Part shown: positions 1-7,941 of the stretch, in pieces | Layout: each line of letters opens with the position of its first letter | How positions within the stretch are numbered: position 1 is the stretch's first letter | Source: Vibrio methylphosphonaticus | Lineage (GTDB): Bacteria > Pseudomonadota > Gammaproteobacteria > Enterobacterales > Vibrionaceae | Assembly (NCBI RefSeq): GCF_023634655.1 | Contig: NZ_JAMKMS010000017.1 | Span: 1-64,000, forward strand | Direction of reading: 5' to 3' | DNA length: 64,000 nt | Notes under the pieces: generated by a model | What the model was told of the DNA's origin: nothing | Databases searched by the model: none | The model's input: only the letters and a program-made list of their open reading frames with translations | Made by a program: the position numbers and the translations under genes

Positions 1-113
1 TTATATAAAATCAGTGTTTAACAAAAATATACTTAACCAGAAGTGATAAAGGTGATTTCTAGGTGTTGCAGAGAGGGTGAATAATCAGGATTGGAATGCG
101 TTTATCTGTAGGG

Positions 114-149
114 TTAAATAAAAATGCCTCGCAATATCCTGCGAGGCAT
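114..149 (-). terminator. Intrinsic terminator of aspD
   Basis: A 10-bp perfect stem (ATGCCTCGCA, six-base loop, TGCGAGGCAT) at 124-149 is followed on the minus strand by TTTTTATTTA. It lies about 70 bases beyond the stop codon of the aspartate decarboxylase gene. Confidence 0.8.
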
Positions 150-167
150 AGACTAATATTAACATTG

Positions 168-205
168 AGTAACTATTGAGTAGCTATTAATACTCAATAG
201 TTACT
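168..205. repeat. 15-bp perfect inverted repeat
   Basis: AGTAACTATTGAGTA at 168-182 is repeated exactly in inverse at 191-205, with an 8-base loop. It sits between the aspD stop codon and the aspD terminator, so it would form a stable AT-rich hairpin in the 3' untranslated region. It has no T tract of its own on the minus strand. It may protect the 3' end or be a protein-binding site; its role is unknown. Confidence 0.7.
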
Positions 206-220
206 AACACCAGAGAGTTA

Positions 221-1804
221 TTACGAGCAAAACTCTGCGTAGTATTCGTCTAGGACTCGACGAGTCTCACGGCCTATGAGCTCATACTCGTGATGAGTGA
301 GGTTAGCTAAAGAGACACGTACCGATGCGTGAACCACATCAAAACCTTTACCCGGTAATAGTATAACGCCTGTCTCCTGAGCCAGACGGAACAAGAAATC
401 TTTACCTTTGTTATTGGCTTTAAACCAGTTCACAAAGGCTTCGCCGTAAAGCTTACCGCCCAGAGTGTCCAGTTCCAATAAGGTGTAATAATCAACACGG
501 TCAGCATCCTCTTCGACTGTAATGCCCATATTTTCATAAAGCGTGTTGTAGCGCTCTCGGATGATACGTTTGCACGCGTCTTTGTACTTATCTTCTAAAT
601 CCATTAGACAGTTCAGAGAGAACATCGCCATTTGAACTTGTTGTGGCAGTGATAAGCCAGCGGTGTGGTTTAGTGCAACTGCGCGGCTATCAGCAACGAT
701 TCGGTCGATAAATTTAATATCTCTAGGCGTTGGTGTTAGCGTTTTGTATCGGTCATCGAGCTCAAGTTGATGTGCTTCCGGTAAGGCGCGCATCGCATCA
801 TCAAAAACATTACATTCTTGAATAGCGATAGTGCCTAGACGCCAACCTGTCGCCCCAAAGTATTTAGAGAATGAATACACACAAAGCGTGTTGTATGGAA
901 GTTTGGCAAACAGTGACACAAAGTTGTCAGCAAACGTGCCGTAAACATCGTCGGTAATGATGAAGAGATCTTTTCGTTTCTCCTCAACAAATCTAGAGAG
1001 TCGATCCAACGTCTCATCTGAAAACTTCACTGATGCTGGGTTTGCTGGGTTTACCACGCAAAGTAGTTTGATATCTTCATCAGCAAGTTTTTCAATTTCT
1101 GACTGAGGCAGCTGCCATGTCTTTTCATCAAGACGAATTTCAACGATTTCCAGTTCGTATTCAGACAACTCTGGTATCTCTAAATATGGTGTGAAGATAG
1201 GGGTTGTTAGGGCTACTTTGTCACCTTTCTTCAATAGTCCATTGTGGAACATGGTCGCGAAGGTGTACGTCATTGACGCGGTGCCACCCTCAGTAGCAAA
1301 CAAATCAAAGTCAGTCGATGTTGGCATTGGGCCATACATTTCTTCTGCGATGTATTGTTTTACAACTTTCTCTATGTTGACCAACATACGAGGAGGGACT
1401 GGGTAATTACAACCTAGGAACGCCAGTACGAGTTCATTCAAGAACACTTGCTTATCAATGCCTAAGCGGTCTTTAGCATAGCTTAGCGCCTTCACTAAGA
1501 ACTTCGTACCTTCAGAGTGTCCGTATCGACTAACGAACGTATCAAAACGTTCAACAATTCCGTTTCCATCAGGGATACCGCCGAATCCAGCATCTAGATA
1601 TGCATAGTTGCGTTCAGCTTCTTGCATCGAGAAATCACCAAGGCGTAAGAATGCATGACGAGGTAGAGTTGCAAGAAAATTAGGGTTACCTCGACCTGCA
1701 TCCATAAGAGCACGGTCAGGGTTGGTTTTGGCGACCTCAATGAGTTTGTCTTTAAGTTCAAATGGGCTTAAGTTTTCAAATTGAGAAAAATCGAAAGTAG
1801 TCAT
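221..1804 (-). CDS. aspD: Bifunctional aspartate aminotransferase / aspartate 4-decarboxylase
   Basis: This 527-residue protein is a pyridoxal-phosphate enzyme that removes the beta-carboxyl group of L-aspartate to give L-alanine and CO2, with aspartate transamination as a side activity. It is cytoplasmic. The length fits the AspD family. The PLP lysine is K314 in SFSKYFGATGWR, and the upstream NPANPAS (252-258) and TDDVYG (284-289) segments are the usual fold-type I cofactor-binding stretches. The ATG is preceded by AAAGG at a long spacing. It stands alone as a transcription unit with its own terminator. In some bacteria AspD works with an aspartate:alanine antiporter, but no antiporter gene lies beside it here. 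Confidence 0.93.
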   Translation of the reverse strand: MTTFDFSQFENLSPFELKDKLIEVAKTNPDRALMDAGRGNPNFLATLPRHAFLRLGDFSMQEAERNYAYLDAGFGGIPDGNGIVERFDTFVSRYGHSEGTKFLVKALSYAKDRLGIDKQVFLNELVLAFLGCNYPVPPRMLVNIEKVVKQYIAEEMYGPMPTSTDFDLFATEGGTASMTYTFATMFHNGLLKKGDKVALTTPIFTPYLEIPELSEYELEIVEIRLDEKTWQLPQSEIEKLADEDIKLLCVVNPANPASVKFSDETLDRLSRFVEEKRKDLFIITDDVYGTFADNFVSLFAKLPYNTLCVYSFSKYFGATGWRLGTIAIQECNVFDDAMRALPEAHQLELDDRYKTLTPTPRDIKFIDRIVADSRAVALNHTAGLSLPQQVQMAMFSLNCLMDLEDKYKDACKRIIRERYNTLYENMGITVEEDADRVDYYTLLELDTLGGKLYGEAFVNWFKANNKGKDFLFRLAQETGVILLPGKGFDVVHASVRVSLANLTHHEYELIGRETRRVLDEYYAEFCS

Positions 1805-1917
1805 AATAGTGATAACCTTTGTAATACTAAAAATATGAATGTAATTAATAAATTGATAAACACTGAGTAGTTAATGGTTCAATACAATTCTAATAATTGA
1901 TAATTACGTCCTATGCT

Positions 1918-1931
1918 GGTAACGGGTTACC
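1918..1931. promoter_or_regulatory. Possible operator upstream of aspD
   Basis: GGTAAC-gg-GTTACC is a perfect 6-bp inverted repeat with a two-base centre, 114 bases upstream of the aspD start and in the gap between aspD and the efflux operon. Its shape suits a dimeric repressor site. No regulator gene is adjacent, so the binding protein is unknown. Confidence 0.35.
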
Positions 1932-2031
1932 TTGTCCTGATGCAAATATAATACGTGATTAATTCACATGTAATAAATCGGTTTTGTAGGATCTTATCAT
2001 CACTAATAGTAATGGATATAAGAAACGGAAA

Positions 2032-3417
2032 TTAGCAAGTTGTTCGTTGATTAAACTGAATTAAGTCAATAAAAAACTTGGTTAAAGCCAGTGACATGAA
2101 TACCATGATCACCATGATTATTGGTGTTTGTATGTCATAAGTTGGCGTCAAGTGGAGAGGGCCATTCGTCAATACAACAAGTAGTTGAGGACCTATTACT
2201 TTCTGCAGTGGTTGTTTAAAAATGTCACAACCAATTGACATAATCAATAAGTTAATAAAATAGAAAAGTCCTAATTGCCAAGCTTCAGTCAGTGCAGGTA
2301 GCAGTAATACAAACTGAATGAGCACGAAAACCGAAAAAAATAAAAAACCGCCTATTATATCGTGCATTATAGTTCGAGGCATTGAAGTTATAGTATTGGC
2401 TAATACGCAAGCTAACATTGGAAATGTTGTGCCACCCGGCACCGGGAGATACATCCAAATTGCGAACGCACTGACGATAATACATACGTTTTGCAGTGTT
2501 ATCACCAGCCTTTGTTTATAATTAGTGAGTAACGTAGATTTTGGTTTAATTTTAGCGTTCAGGGAACTCAAGACGGTAGGGTCGCTTAAGAGTTTACTTG
2601 CTAATGAATCAATATCTAGTTCATCGAACGCTTTATAGTTGCCATATTTTTTGATGTTATTATAACGCTTACAGTGCGCTAAATATGCGTTATTATCTGT
2701 TTGTCTGAGTTGCTCAAAGCCTTCAATATAAGATGCTAATAGCAACCTAAAATATGGAAAGTTGCTTGTGACATTATAACTACCGCTTAGAGGCAGTTGT
2801 AGTAACGCTTTGGTGCGTTCGACGTTGAGATTAATCACGTCGAAGTCAACCTGATTAATCCCTTTAAATCGACCCGTAGAAATTGCGATGCGGTATTGTT
2901 TTTCAAGAATCTTGAATTGTGCTGCAATCACATCTTCTGTTTTCTGTGGCCATAAAAACGTATATACAAATGTAAAAACAAGCACACCTAATATGGTCTC
3001 TTGTAGGCGAATAATGGCAATATTGAATGTAGTGACATTATCAAAATTACCAACCATTGCGATCAGGGTACATACAGTAAAGGCCATCTTGAATAGGTAA
3101 CCATGATAGACGCACCCGGATAAATAAACCAAAATCGCAGAAACGCTTACAAACGCAACAATAAAAGCAACGGGGCTCTGAGGAAAAAGAGCGACTAAAG
3201 TAAACGAAATCAATGTACCTAAAGCTGCGCCAAGTATACGTTGTTGGCCGGTTTTTAACGAATGCCCAAATGATTCGTTGGTCGATAGGACAATAACTGT
3301 GACGGCGGCCCAATACGGTTTTTCCCAACCAAAAGATAGCGCAAGAAGAAGCGCGACCGGTACGGATATCGCCAGTTTAAGTGCGTCTCGTGTATTAATC
3401 TTCATCGTTCTGCCCAT
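2032..3417 (-). CDS. aaeB: FUSC-family inner-membrane efflux protein, AaeB-like
   Basis: The 461-residue protein has an N-terminal block of membrane helices with the FUSC signature region (WAAVTVIVLS at about 37-46, then a basic GQQRILGAALGT), a soluble middle part (about 165-300) and a second membrane block. This is the layout of AaeB and related permeases that export hydroxylated aromatic acids with a periplasmic adaptor. It is shorter than Escherichia coli AaeB (about 655 residues). The gene overlaps the end of the adaptor gene by 23 bases if the first ATG is used, or by 11 if translation begins at M5. The substrate cannot be told from the sequence. Confidence 0.85.
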   Translation of the reverse strand: MGRTMKINTRDALKLAISVPVALLLALSFGWEKPYWAAVTVIVLSTNESFGHSLKTGQQRILGAALGTLISFTLVALFPQSPVAFIVAFVSVSAILVYLSGCVYHGYLFKMAFTVCTLIAMVGNFDNVTTFNIAIIRLQETILGVLVFTFVYTFLWPQKTEDVIAAQFKILEKQYRIAISTGRFKGINQVDFDVINLNVERTKALLQLPLSGSYNVTSNFPYFRLLLASYIEGFEQLRQTDNNAYLAHCKRYNNIKKYGNYKAFDELDIDSLASKLLSDPTVLSSLNAKIKPKSTLLTNYKQRLVITLQNVCIIVSAFAIWMYLPVPGGTTFPMLACVLANTITSMPRTIMHDIIGGFLFFSVFVLIQFVLLLPALTEAWQLGLFYFINLLIMSIGCDIFKQPLQKVIGPQLLVVLTNGPLHLTPTYDIQTPIIMVIMVFMSLALTKFFIDLIQFNQRTTC

Positions 3418-4315
3418 GGTTTGGATATTTATTGATTAATACTGAAGCTGTTGCGCCAACAATAAGTTGAATGTCTTCAGGTGGGTTATCGAGTTTTACT
3501 TTGACTGGGATACGCTGTGCGAGACGAATCCACTGAAAGTTCGGGTTTACGTTTGGTAGCAAAAATGAACCCGTGCTGCCGTCAGATTTCGATATGCCAT
3601 ACCCCGTACTGGTTACGTGACCAATCAGTGGACTGTCTGGGTGAGACATAAGGGTAACTTTTGCAGATGAACCCTTACGAATATATCTAAGGTCAGTTTC
3701 TTCAAAGAAACCTTCGATCCAAAAACTGTCGTTATCGATAAGAGCAACAACCGGCTGATTAGCGACAACTTGCGACCCTTCCTTAAGATTTAAATTGGTT
3801 ATGTAGCCGTCACTAGGAGCAGTAATGGTTGTGAAATCAAGGCTCAATTGAGCGGCTTCAAAGGAAGCTTGCGCTGCCTTTACATTTGCACGTGCGGTCT
3901 GAACATTGTTAGTTAAGTTGTTTAACGTTAACACTGGCACAGAGCCGGGCTTAAGCTTTTCTAGTGCAGACGAGCGCTTCTCTTCATTGATAGCACGATC
4001 AAGTAGTGCCTGTACTTGAAGAAGGTTGGCATAAGCTTGATCTTTCGTCGTTAGAAAGGTGCTCGGGTCGATCTTGAATAATAGATCGCCTTTGTTAACG
4101 AAGCTGTTGTCTTTTACGTTTAGTTCAACCACTGGGCCTGTAACCCGAGGGGTTATTTGAATAATGTCCGCGCGGACTTGTCCATCGCGAGTCCATGGAT
4201 TTTGGATATAAGTTGAGTAATGGTCGAACGTAAAATAACCAGCAAAAGCTAGAACGGCGAATGTAGTAATAAGTTTCTTGAACACGGGAATACCTTTTTC
4301 TGTAGTTACGACCAA
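3395..4315 (-). CDS. aaeA: HlyD-family membrane fusion protein, AaeA-like
   Basis: This 306-residue periplasmic adaptor has one N-terminal membrane anchor (about 14-30), a first lipoyl half-motif (about 57-83), a helical hairpin (about 90-155) and a second lipoyl half-motif (about 165-182), followed by the beta-barrel domain. Such proteins bridge an inner-membrane pump and an outer-membrane channel. It overlaps the upstream aaeX-like gene by 10 bases and the downstream permease gene by up to 23, so the three are almost surely translated from one message. It contains no outer-membrane factor; that would have to be supplied from elsewhere. Confidence 0.9.
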   Translation of the reverse strand: MVVTTEKGIPVFKKLITTFAVLAFAGYFTFDHYSTYIQNPWTRDGQVRADIIQITPRVTGPVVELNVKDNSFVNKGDLLFKIDPSTFLTTKDQAYANLLQVQALLDRAINEEKRSSALEKLKPGSVPVLTLNNLTNNVQTARANVKAAQASFEAAQLSLDFTTITAPSDGYITNLNLKEGSQVVANQPVVALIDNDSFWIEGFFEETDLRYIRKGSSAKVTLMSHPDSPLIGHVTSTGYGISKSDGSTGSFLLPNVNPNFQWIRLAQRIPVKVKLDNPPEDIQLIVGATASVLINKYPNHGQNDED

Positions 4316-4530
4316 ACGATATATTTATTGAGCAAAACAACGTAAATAGCGGCAATAGCGATCTCGACAAGTGCATAGCAGGCGAAGTGACGGTGCCATT
4401 TTCGTTTTACAATGAATCTGCTGGTAAGGAGTGCAAGCAAGTATCCACAAGTGCAAGTCAAAAGTAGCGGTGGGAAATAAATACCACCTAACTCAAGCTC
4501 ATGTGGCATGGCGAACGTAAGTTCATTCAT
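4306..4530 (-). CDS. aaeX: DUF1656 small inner-membrane protein, AaeX-like
   Basis: The 74-residue protein carries two hydrophobic helices (about 16-36 and 50-68) separated by a basic segment (KRKWHRH). This is the pattern of the DUF1656 family. In E. coli the homologue AaeX is the first gene of aaeXAB, and the same order is present here. Its exact role is not known, but the constant linkage suggests help in assembling or stabilising the pump. Confidence 0.85.
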   Translation of the reverse strand: MNELTFAMPHELELGGIYFPPLLLTCTCGYLLALLTSRFIVKRKWHRHFACYALVEIAIAAIYVVLLNKYIVWS

Positions 4531-4896
4531 TGTGCGGTTATCCTCATACCAAATAATCTCATATCAGAAATTGTGTCTATAAAAGGTCACTGATATGTTC
4601 GATTGGGTAATGTTAAACGTTGCATGGATTGCTCACGAATCGTATATGGAGGATGGTATCCTCAGGTTGTATCCATCACCAAAAGGTGAGTGAGCGTGGA
4701 TGATCGAGAGGAATGGACGATATTTTTGCGGCGAGCCTTATAATTTATTTCATTTATTCAATAGCTTAAAATATATAGAGCATCATTTAGTATTTAGCTC
4801 GTGGTTGCTCTATCAAGCTTGCGAATAACAGCGTAGGATCAGGCTCATTAAGACCCATTACTAGGTTTGCACCTAGGTGCATAAAGACATTCGATC
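4531..4896. other. Divergent intergenic region between aaeXAB and the HflX-like gene
   Basis: This 366-base gap holds no gene I can support. It has ATATCAG/CTGATAT in inverse at 4561-4596, GAGGAT-ggt-ATCCTC at 4649-4663, and a perfect 12-base palindrome GCACCTAGGTGC at 4869-4880 just upstream of the GTPase start. Any of these may be operators for the divergent promoters. The AT-rich stretch near 4740-4785 is a likely promoter zone. Confidence 0.4.
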
Positions 4897-6234
4897 ATGA
4901 AACTAACCGCAAAAGCAGCACGCAATAATGCGTTACTTATTTCCATTACCACGCCGGAATTTAAAGGTGATGAAGCGAAAGAGTCTCTCGCAGAACTTGC
5001 TCGTTTAGTGACAACCTTAGGGTTTAAAGTGGTTGGCACCCAGTCGCAGAAGCAAAGCTCGACACAAAAAGCCAGTGTGCTTGGTGTGGGTAAGTTGGCT
5101 GAAATTGCTCAGTTGACGGGGTATCAAGGTTCCATAGAAGAAGCGGAATACGACGATCTTTTTGATGAAACCGATTTTTCAGATTTCGACGCTGAAACGT
5201 TGCCTTCTCAAACGGCAGATGTCGTGGTATTTGATTGTGACTTGAGCCCATCTCAACTTCGCAATGTTGAAAGCCAGTTAGGGGTAGAGGTTTTTGATCG
5301 CACAGGCATTATTATTGAGATATTCAGTCGTCATGCTCGTACTCGTACTGCACGCCTACAAGTTGAGATTGCACGTCTTAATTACTTAGTTCCACGGCTT
5401 CGCGAAACCGAAAATGGCGATAAAGAACGTCAGATGGGTCAGGGCGCCGGTGAAACATCACTAGAGTTAGATCGTCGAAAAGTGCGAGACCAACTTGCCG
5501 ACCTAAAGCGCGAATTAGTAAGTGTACAGAGTGAACTAAAGAACCGACGCTCACAACGTTCGGAGCTATTTTGTGTTGCATTAGTTGGTTATACCAATGC
5601 GGGTAAATCATCCATGATGCGCGCTTTGACTGCCACGGATGTGGTGGGAGAAGACAAATTGTTTGCGACACTCGATACGACTGTCCGTGCGCTGCAACCC
5701 ATTACTCAACCAAGGATCTTAGTTTCAGATACGGTTGGGTTCATCAAAAAGCTTCCTCATGACTTAGTCGCATCGTTCCACTCAACGCTTGCTGAAGCCC
5801 ATGATGCTTCTTTGTTGCTGTATGTGGTTGATGCTTCCGATCCCTCATTCCGTACTCAACTTGATGTCGTTCATGATGTATTGGGGCAAGTCGGTGTAGA
5901 AGACAGTGAGAAGCTGTTGGTATTGAATAAATCCGACTGTTTGAGTGCTGAGCAGCAGCAAGCGTTGTTGGAAGAGTTCCCTGATGCGATGTTCACGTCG
6001 ACTCGTGATCCCCTTGATATCAAAAAGCTGCACCAATACATTGTGAGCGTGGCTGAGCAAGGCATGATTGAAGAAGAAATTATCGTGCCTTATACCGCCA
6101 ATGGTGTAGTCGGTGAGATTCGATCGAGCATGAGCGTGACGAAAGAAGAATATGATTATGAACATATTAAATTGACCGTACGCACCAGTGAAATTGAGCT
6201 GGCTAGACTGAAAAAGCGCATGCGGAATTTATAA
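4897..6234 (+). CDS. HflX-like ribosome-associated GTPase (paralogue)
   Basis: A 445-residue P-loop GTPase. The N-terminal part is the HflX GTP-binding-like domain, and a coiled-coil linker (about 180-220) leads into the G domain: G1 GYTNAGKSS at 231-239, G3 DTVGF and G4 NKSD are all present. HflX proteins split or rescue ribosomes under stress. The gene is not next to hfq, where the main hflX copy of gammaproteobacteria lies, so I read it as a second HflX-type protein. An in-frame stop 13 bases upstream makes this ATG the first possible start. It has a strong terminator and is monocistronic. Confidence 0.88.
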   Translation: MKLTAKAARNNALLISITTPEFKGDEAKESLAELARLVTTLGFKVVGTQSQKQSSTQKASVLGVGKLAEIAQLTGYQGSIEEAEYDDLFDETDFSDFDAETLPSQTADVVVFDCDLSPSQLRNVESQLGVEVFDRTGIIIEIFSRHARTRTARLQVEIARLNYLVPRLRETENGDKERQMGQGAGETSLELDRRKVRDQLADLKRELVSVQSELKNRRSQRSELFCVALVGYTNAGKSSMMRALTATDVVGEDKLFATLDTTVRALQPITQPRILVSDTVGFIKKLPHDLVASFHSTLAEAHDASLLLYVVDASDPSFRTQLDVVHDVLGQVGVEDSEKLLVLNKSDCLSAEQQQALLEEFPDAMFTSTRDPLDIKKLHQYIVSVAEQGMIEEEIIVPYTANGVVGEIRSSMSVTKEEYDYEHIKLTVRTSEIELARLKKRMRNL

Positions 6235-6364
6235 GTGCTAATGGTAGTGGTGAAATAGCGTCGCGATAGTCGTAAAAAGTGTCACGATATTAGAGCCGCT
6301 TAGCCAATGATGATTAGACTTTTAAGCTCGATAAATCTTATCCTTTTTCCCCAGTTACAAAGGT

Positions 6365-6392
6365 GCCCCGGTTTTTACACCGGGGCTTTTTT
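6365..6392 (+). terminator. Intrinsic terminator of the HflX-like gene
   Basis: An 8-bp GC-rich stem, GCCCCGGT at 6365-6372 and ACCGGGGC at 6379-6386, is followed by six T residues on the plus strand. A near copy lies at 7855-7883. Confidence 0.88.
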
Positions 6393-6437
6393 GGCCAAAC
6401 GACTTATTTCCTAACCAAAAACTTTAAAATGAGTGCA

Positions 6438-6965
6438 TTACGCGGTGGCGCGTTCTGTTTCAACAATATTCAAGCGTTTGCCGTATGAAGGGCGAATGGC
6501 TTGCATGACTTCTAAGCGAGAGATACAGCCGACGAGTCTGCCGTCTTCCAAGACTGGTAACGTTTGTGGTTTGTTTACTTTCATTGCTTTTGCACGCTCT
6601 TCAAGAGACAGCGTGGTTAAGCTTGTTGCATAGCCCATTGATGATGTTGGATATAGCTGTTCTTTATCGATACATAGGGCTTCAATAACGTTAACTAACG
6701 TCTCTTTGGCGTTAATTGAGACAACATCACGATGCATTAGGTCGACGACTTTCTGGTCCTGCTGTGGGAGGTAATTCTCACACCAAAGATCCACCATCGC
6801 ATCGTGCACGGAAAAGAAACCGATTAAACGTCCATTGGCATCCACGACAGGGGCACTGGTTTGATTGTTGTCTAATAGGGCATCCAGTGCGACGGATGTG
6901 AGTGTTTCAGCACTAAGAGCAATAGGTTGGTTGTTCATAATGTCTTTTACAATGATGTTGTTCAT
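6438..6965 (-). CDS. Twin-CBS-domain protein
   Basis: This 175-residue protein consists of two CBS motifs (first about 6-62, second about 75-165), a module that senses adenosine nucleotides in many proteins. It is closely similar along its whole length to residues 307-482 of the neighbouring FNT-CBS protein, including the shared stretches FFSVHD, VDLWCENY and TTLSLEERAK. TAAGGGAACC is its ribosome binding site. The sequences after its stop codon and in its promoter region also match those of the FNT-CBS gene, so the gene looks like a duplicate that has lost its channel half. It could regulate the channel or compete with its own CBS tail. Confidence 0.85.
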   Translation of the reverse strand: MNNIIVKDIMNNQPIALSAETLTSVALDALLDNNQTSAPVVDANGRLIGFFSVHDAMVDLWCENYLPQQDQKVVDLMHRDVVSINAKETLVNVIEALCIDKEQLYPTSSMGYATSLTTLSLEERAKAMKVNKPQTLPVLEDGRLVGCISRLEVMQAIRPSYGKRLNIVETERATA

Positions 6966-7071
6966 AACTGGTTCCCTTAATCTTGTTATAAGCCGCTATT
7001 TAAGTACGCCGCTTTGAGTTGTTTGCGTGCCGATACGACTAAACATAAACGTGATAATGTCGGCAGTTGCT

Positions 7072-7094
7072 GTGTTCGAAACTAGATTAAGGGA
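7072..7094. repeat. Promoter-region repeat, copy 1
   Basis: These 23 bases (beginning GTGTTCGAA and ending GATTAAGGGA) match 9476-9498 at 22 of 23 positions. They lie 107 bases upstream of the free CBS gene; the other copy lies 86 bases upstream of the FNT-CBS gene. The repeat may carry the shared promoter or operator, or may simply mark the duplication. Confidence 0.75.
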
Positions 7095-7291
7095 TGATGA
7101 CCTCTTGAGTAAAATGGGTAATATTGACTAAGGCGTTCAACATAATTGATGTCTCTTTGAAGCTAGGTATGACGGGCTTTGTGACATTTTTTAGCCGGTA
7201 ATTATTTTAAATTATGGTGTTTGAGTATTCGTTTTTTTGGTCGATTTTTTAATCAATAACAAAGATGAATACCGCTAGTAAGAATCGTTGA

Positions 7292-7438
7292 TGTTGCCGT
7301 TATTTAGCGTTTACCAGCTTTGTCATCTCTGAGCTAAACCTAGAGTTGGTCGGCGTAATTATTGCCAGCCTTGCTGTCCGTTATTCGTTAGCCGCCATGC
7401 GAATGACATATGCTCGTTTAAGGAGCGGGGGACGGTAG
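7292..7438 (+). pseudogene. Possible coding remnant, unidentified
   Basis: A 48-codon open stretch between two in-frame stops has a protein-like composition with a hydrophobic centre (ELVGVIIASLAVRY) and a basic end (ARLRSGGR). It has no plausible start codon and no ribosome binding site. It may be the last part of a lost membrane-protein gene, or chance. Confidence 0.25.
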
Positions 7439-7481
7439 TTCTCTTAAAAAACGGTGTAAGCCTGTGTCTTATTCAACATCG

Positions 7482-7513
7482 TAATAAGCTAATAAGCTAA
7501 TAAGCTAATAAGC
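7482..7513. repeat. Tandem repeat, TAATAAGC x4
   Basis: Four exact head-to-tail copies of an 8-base unit, followed by a broken fifth. It is non-coding and likely to vary in copy number between strains. Confidence 0.85.
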
Positions 7514-7854
7514 CATAAGCTAATCAGTAAAGCCATTGAACACGATGATAAGTGGAGATAATGGGTCGCTAGTGTCAGTTTTGGTTTTTCACTGGGGTTC
7601 TAGCGTAGATGCGTGAAATTTGAGTCGCTAAATGTCATCCAGCGCACGTCACGATCTATTTGAGATTGAAAGAATGGAGCGTGGGTAGAAATACAGCGGG
7701 CAACAAAGAATAGCAGCGGGCTGGGTGAGATTGGCGTCAGGAACAGGTGTTCAGTCGAAAATGTGAGTGAAAATGGCTAGCGACAATGATGATTAACATC
7801 GCGATGTACTGTAGGGGCTTTGGGAAAGGGTTTTACAAAGTCTAGAAATAGGGT

Positions 7855-7883
7855 AGCCCCAGCTTTTACACTGGGGCTTTTTT
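7855..7883 (+). terminator. Orphan intrinsic terminator (duplicate)
   Basis: AGCCCCAG at 7855-7862 pairs with CTGGGGCT at 7871-7878 and runs into six T residues on the plus strand. No plus-strand gene ends nearby. From the stem onward it matches the HflX-gene terminator and its downstream flank (about 42 of 44 bases), so it appears to be a copied terminator with nothing to terminate. Confidence 0.75.
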
Positions 7884-7941
7884 GGCCAAACGACTTATTT
7901 TCCAACCAAAAACTTTTTAACTTTTACTGCGATTTTGAGCA

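Larger units (their letters stand above)
6966..7941. other. Long intergenic region between the two CBS loci
   Basis: Nearly one kilobase with no convincing complete gene. It contains the promoter-side match to the FNT-CBS gene (7072-7094), a plus-strand coding-like fragment (7292-7438), four tandem copies of TAATAAGC (7482-7513), and an orphan plus-strand terminator (7855-7883). The best reading is the decayed interior of a tandem duplication. Confidence 0.6.
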
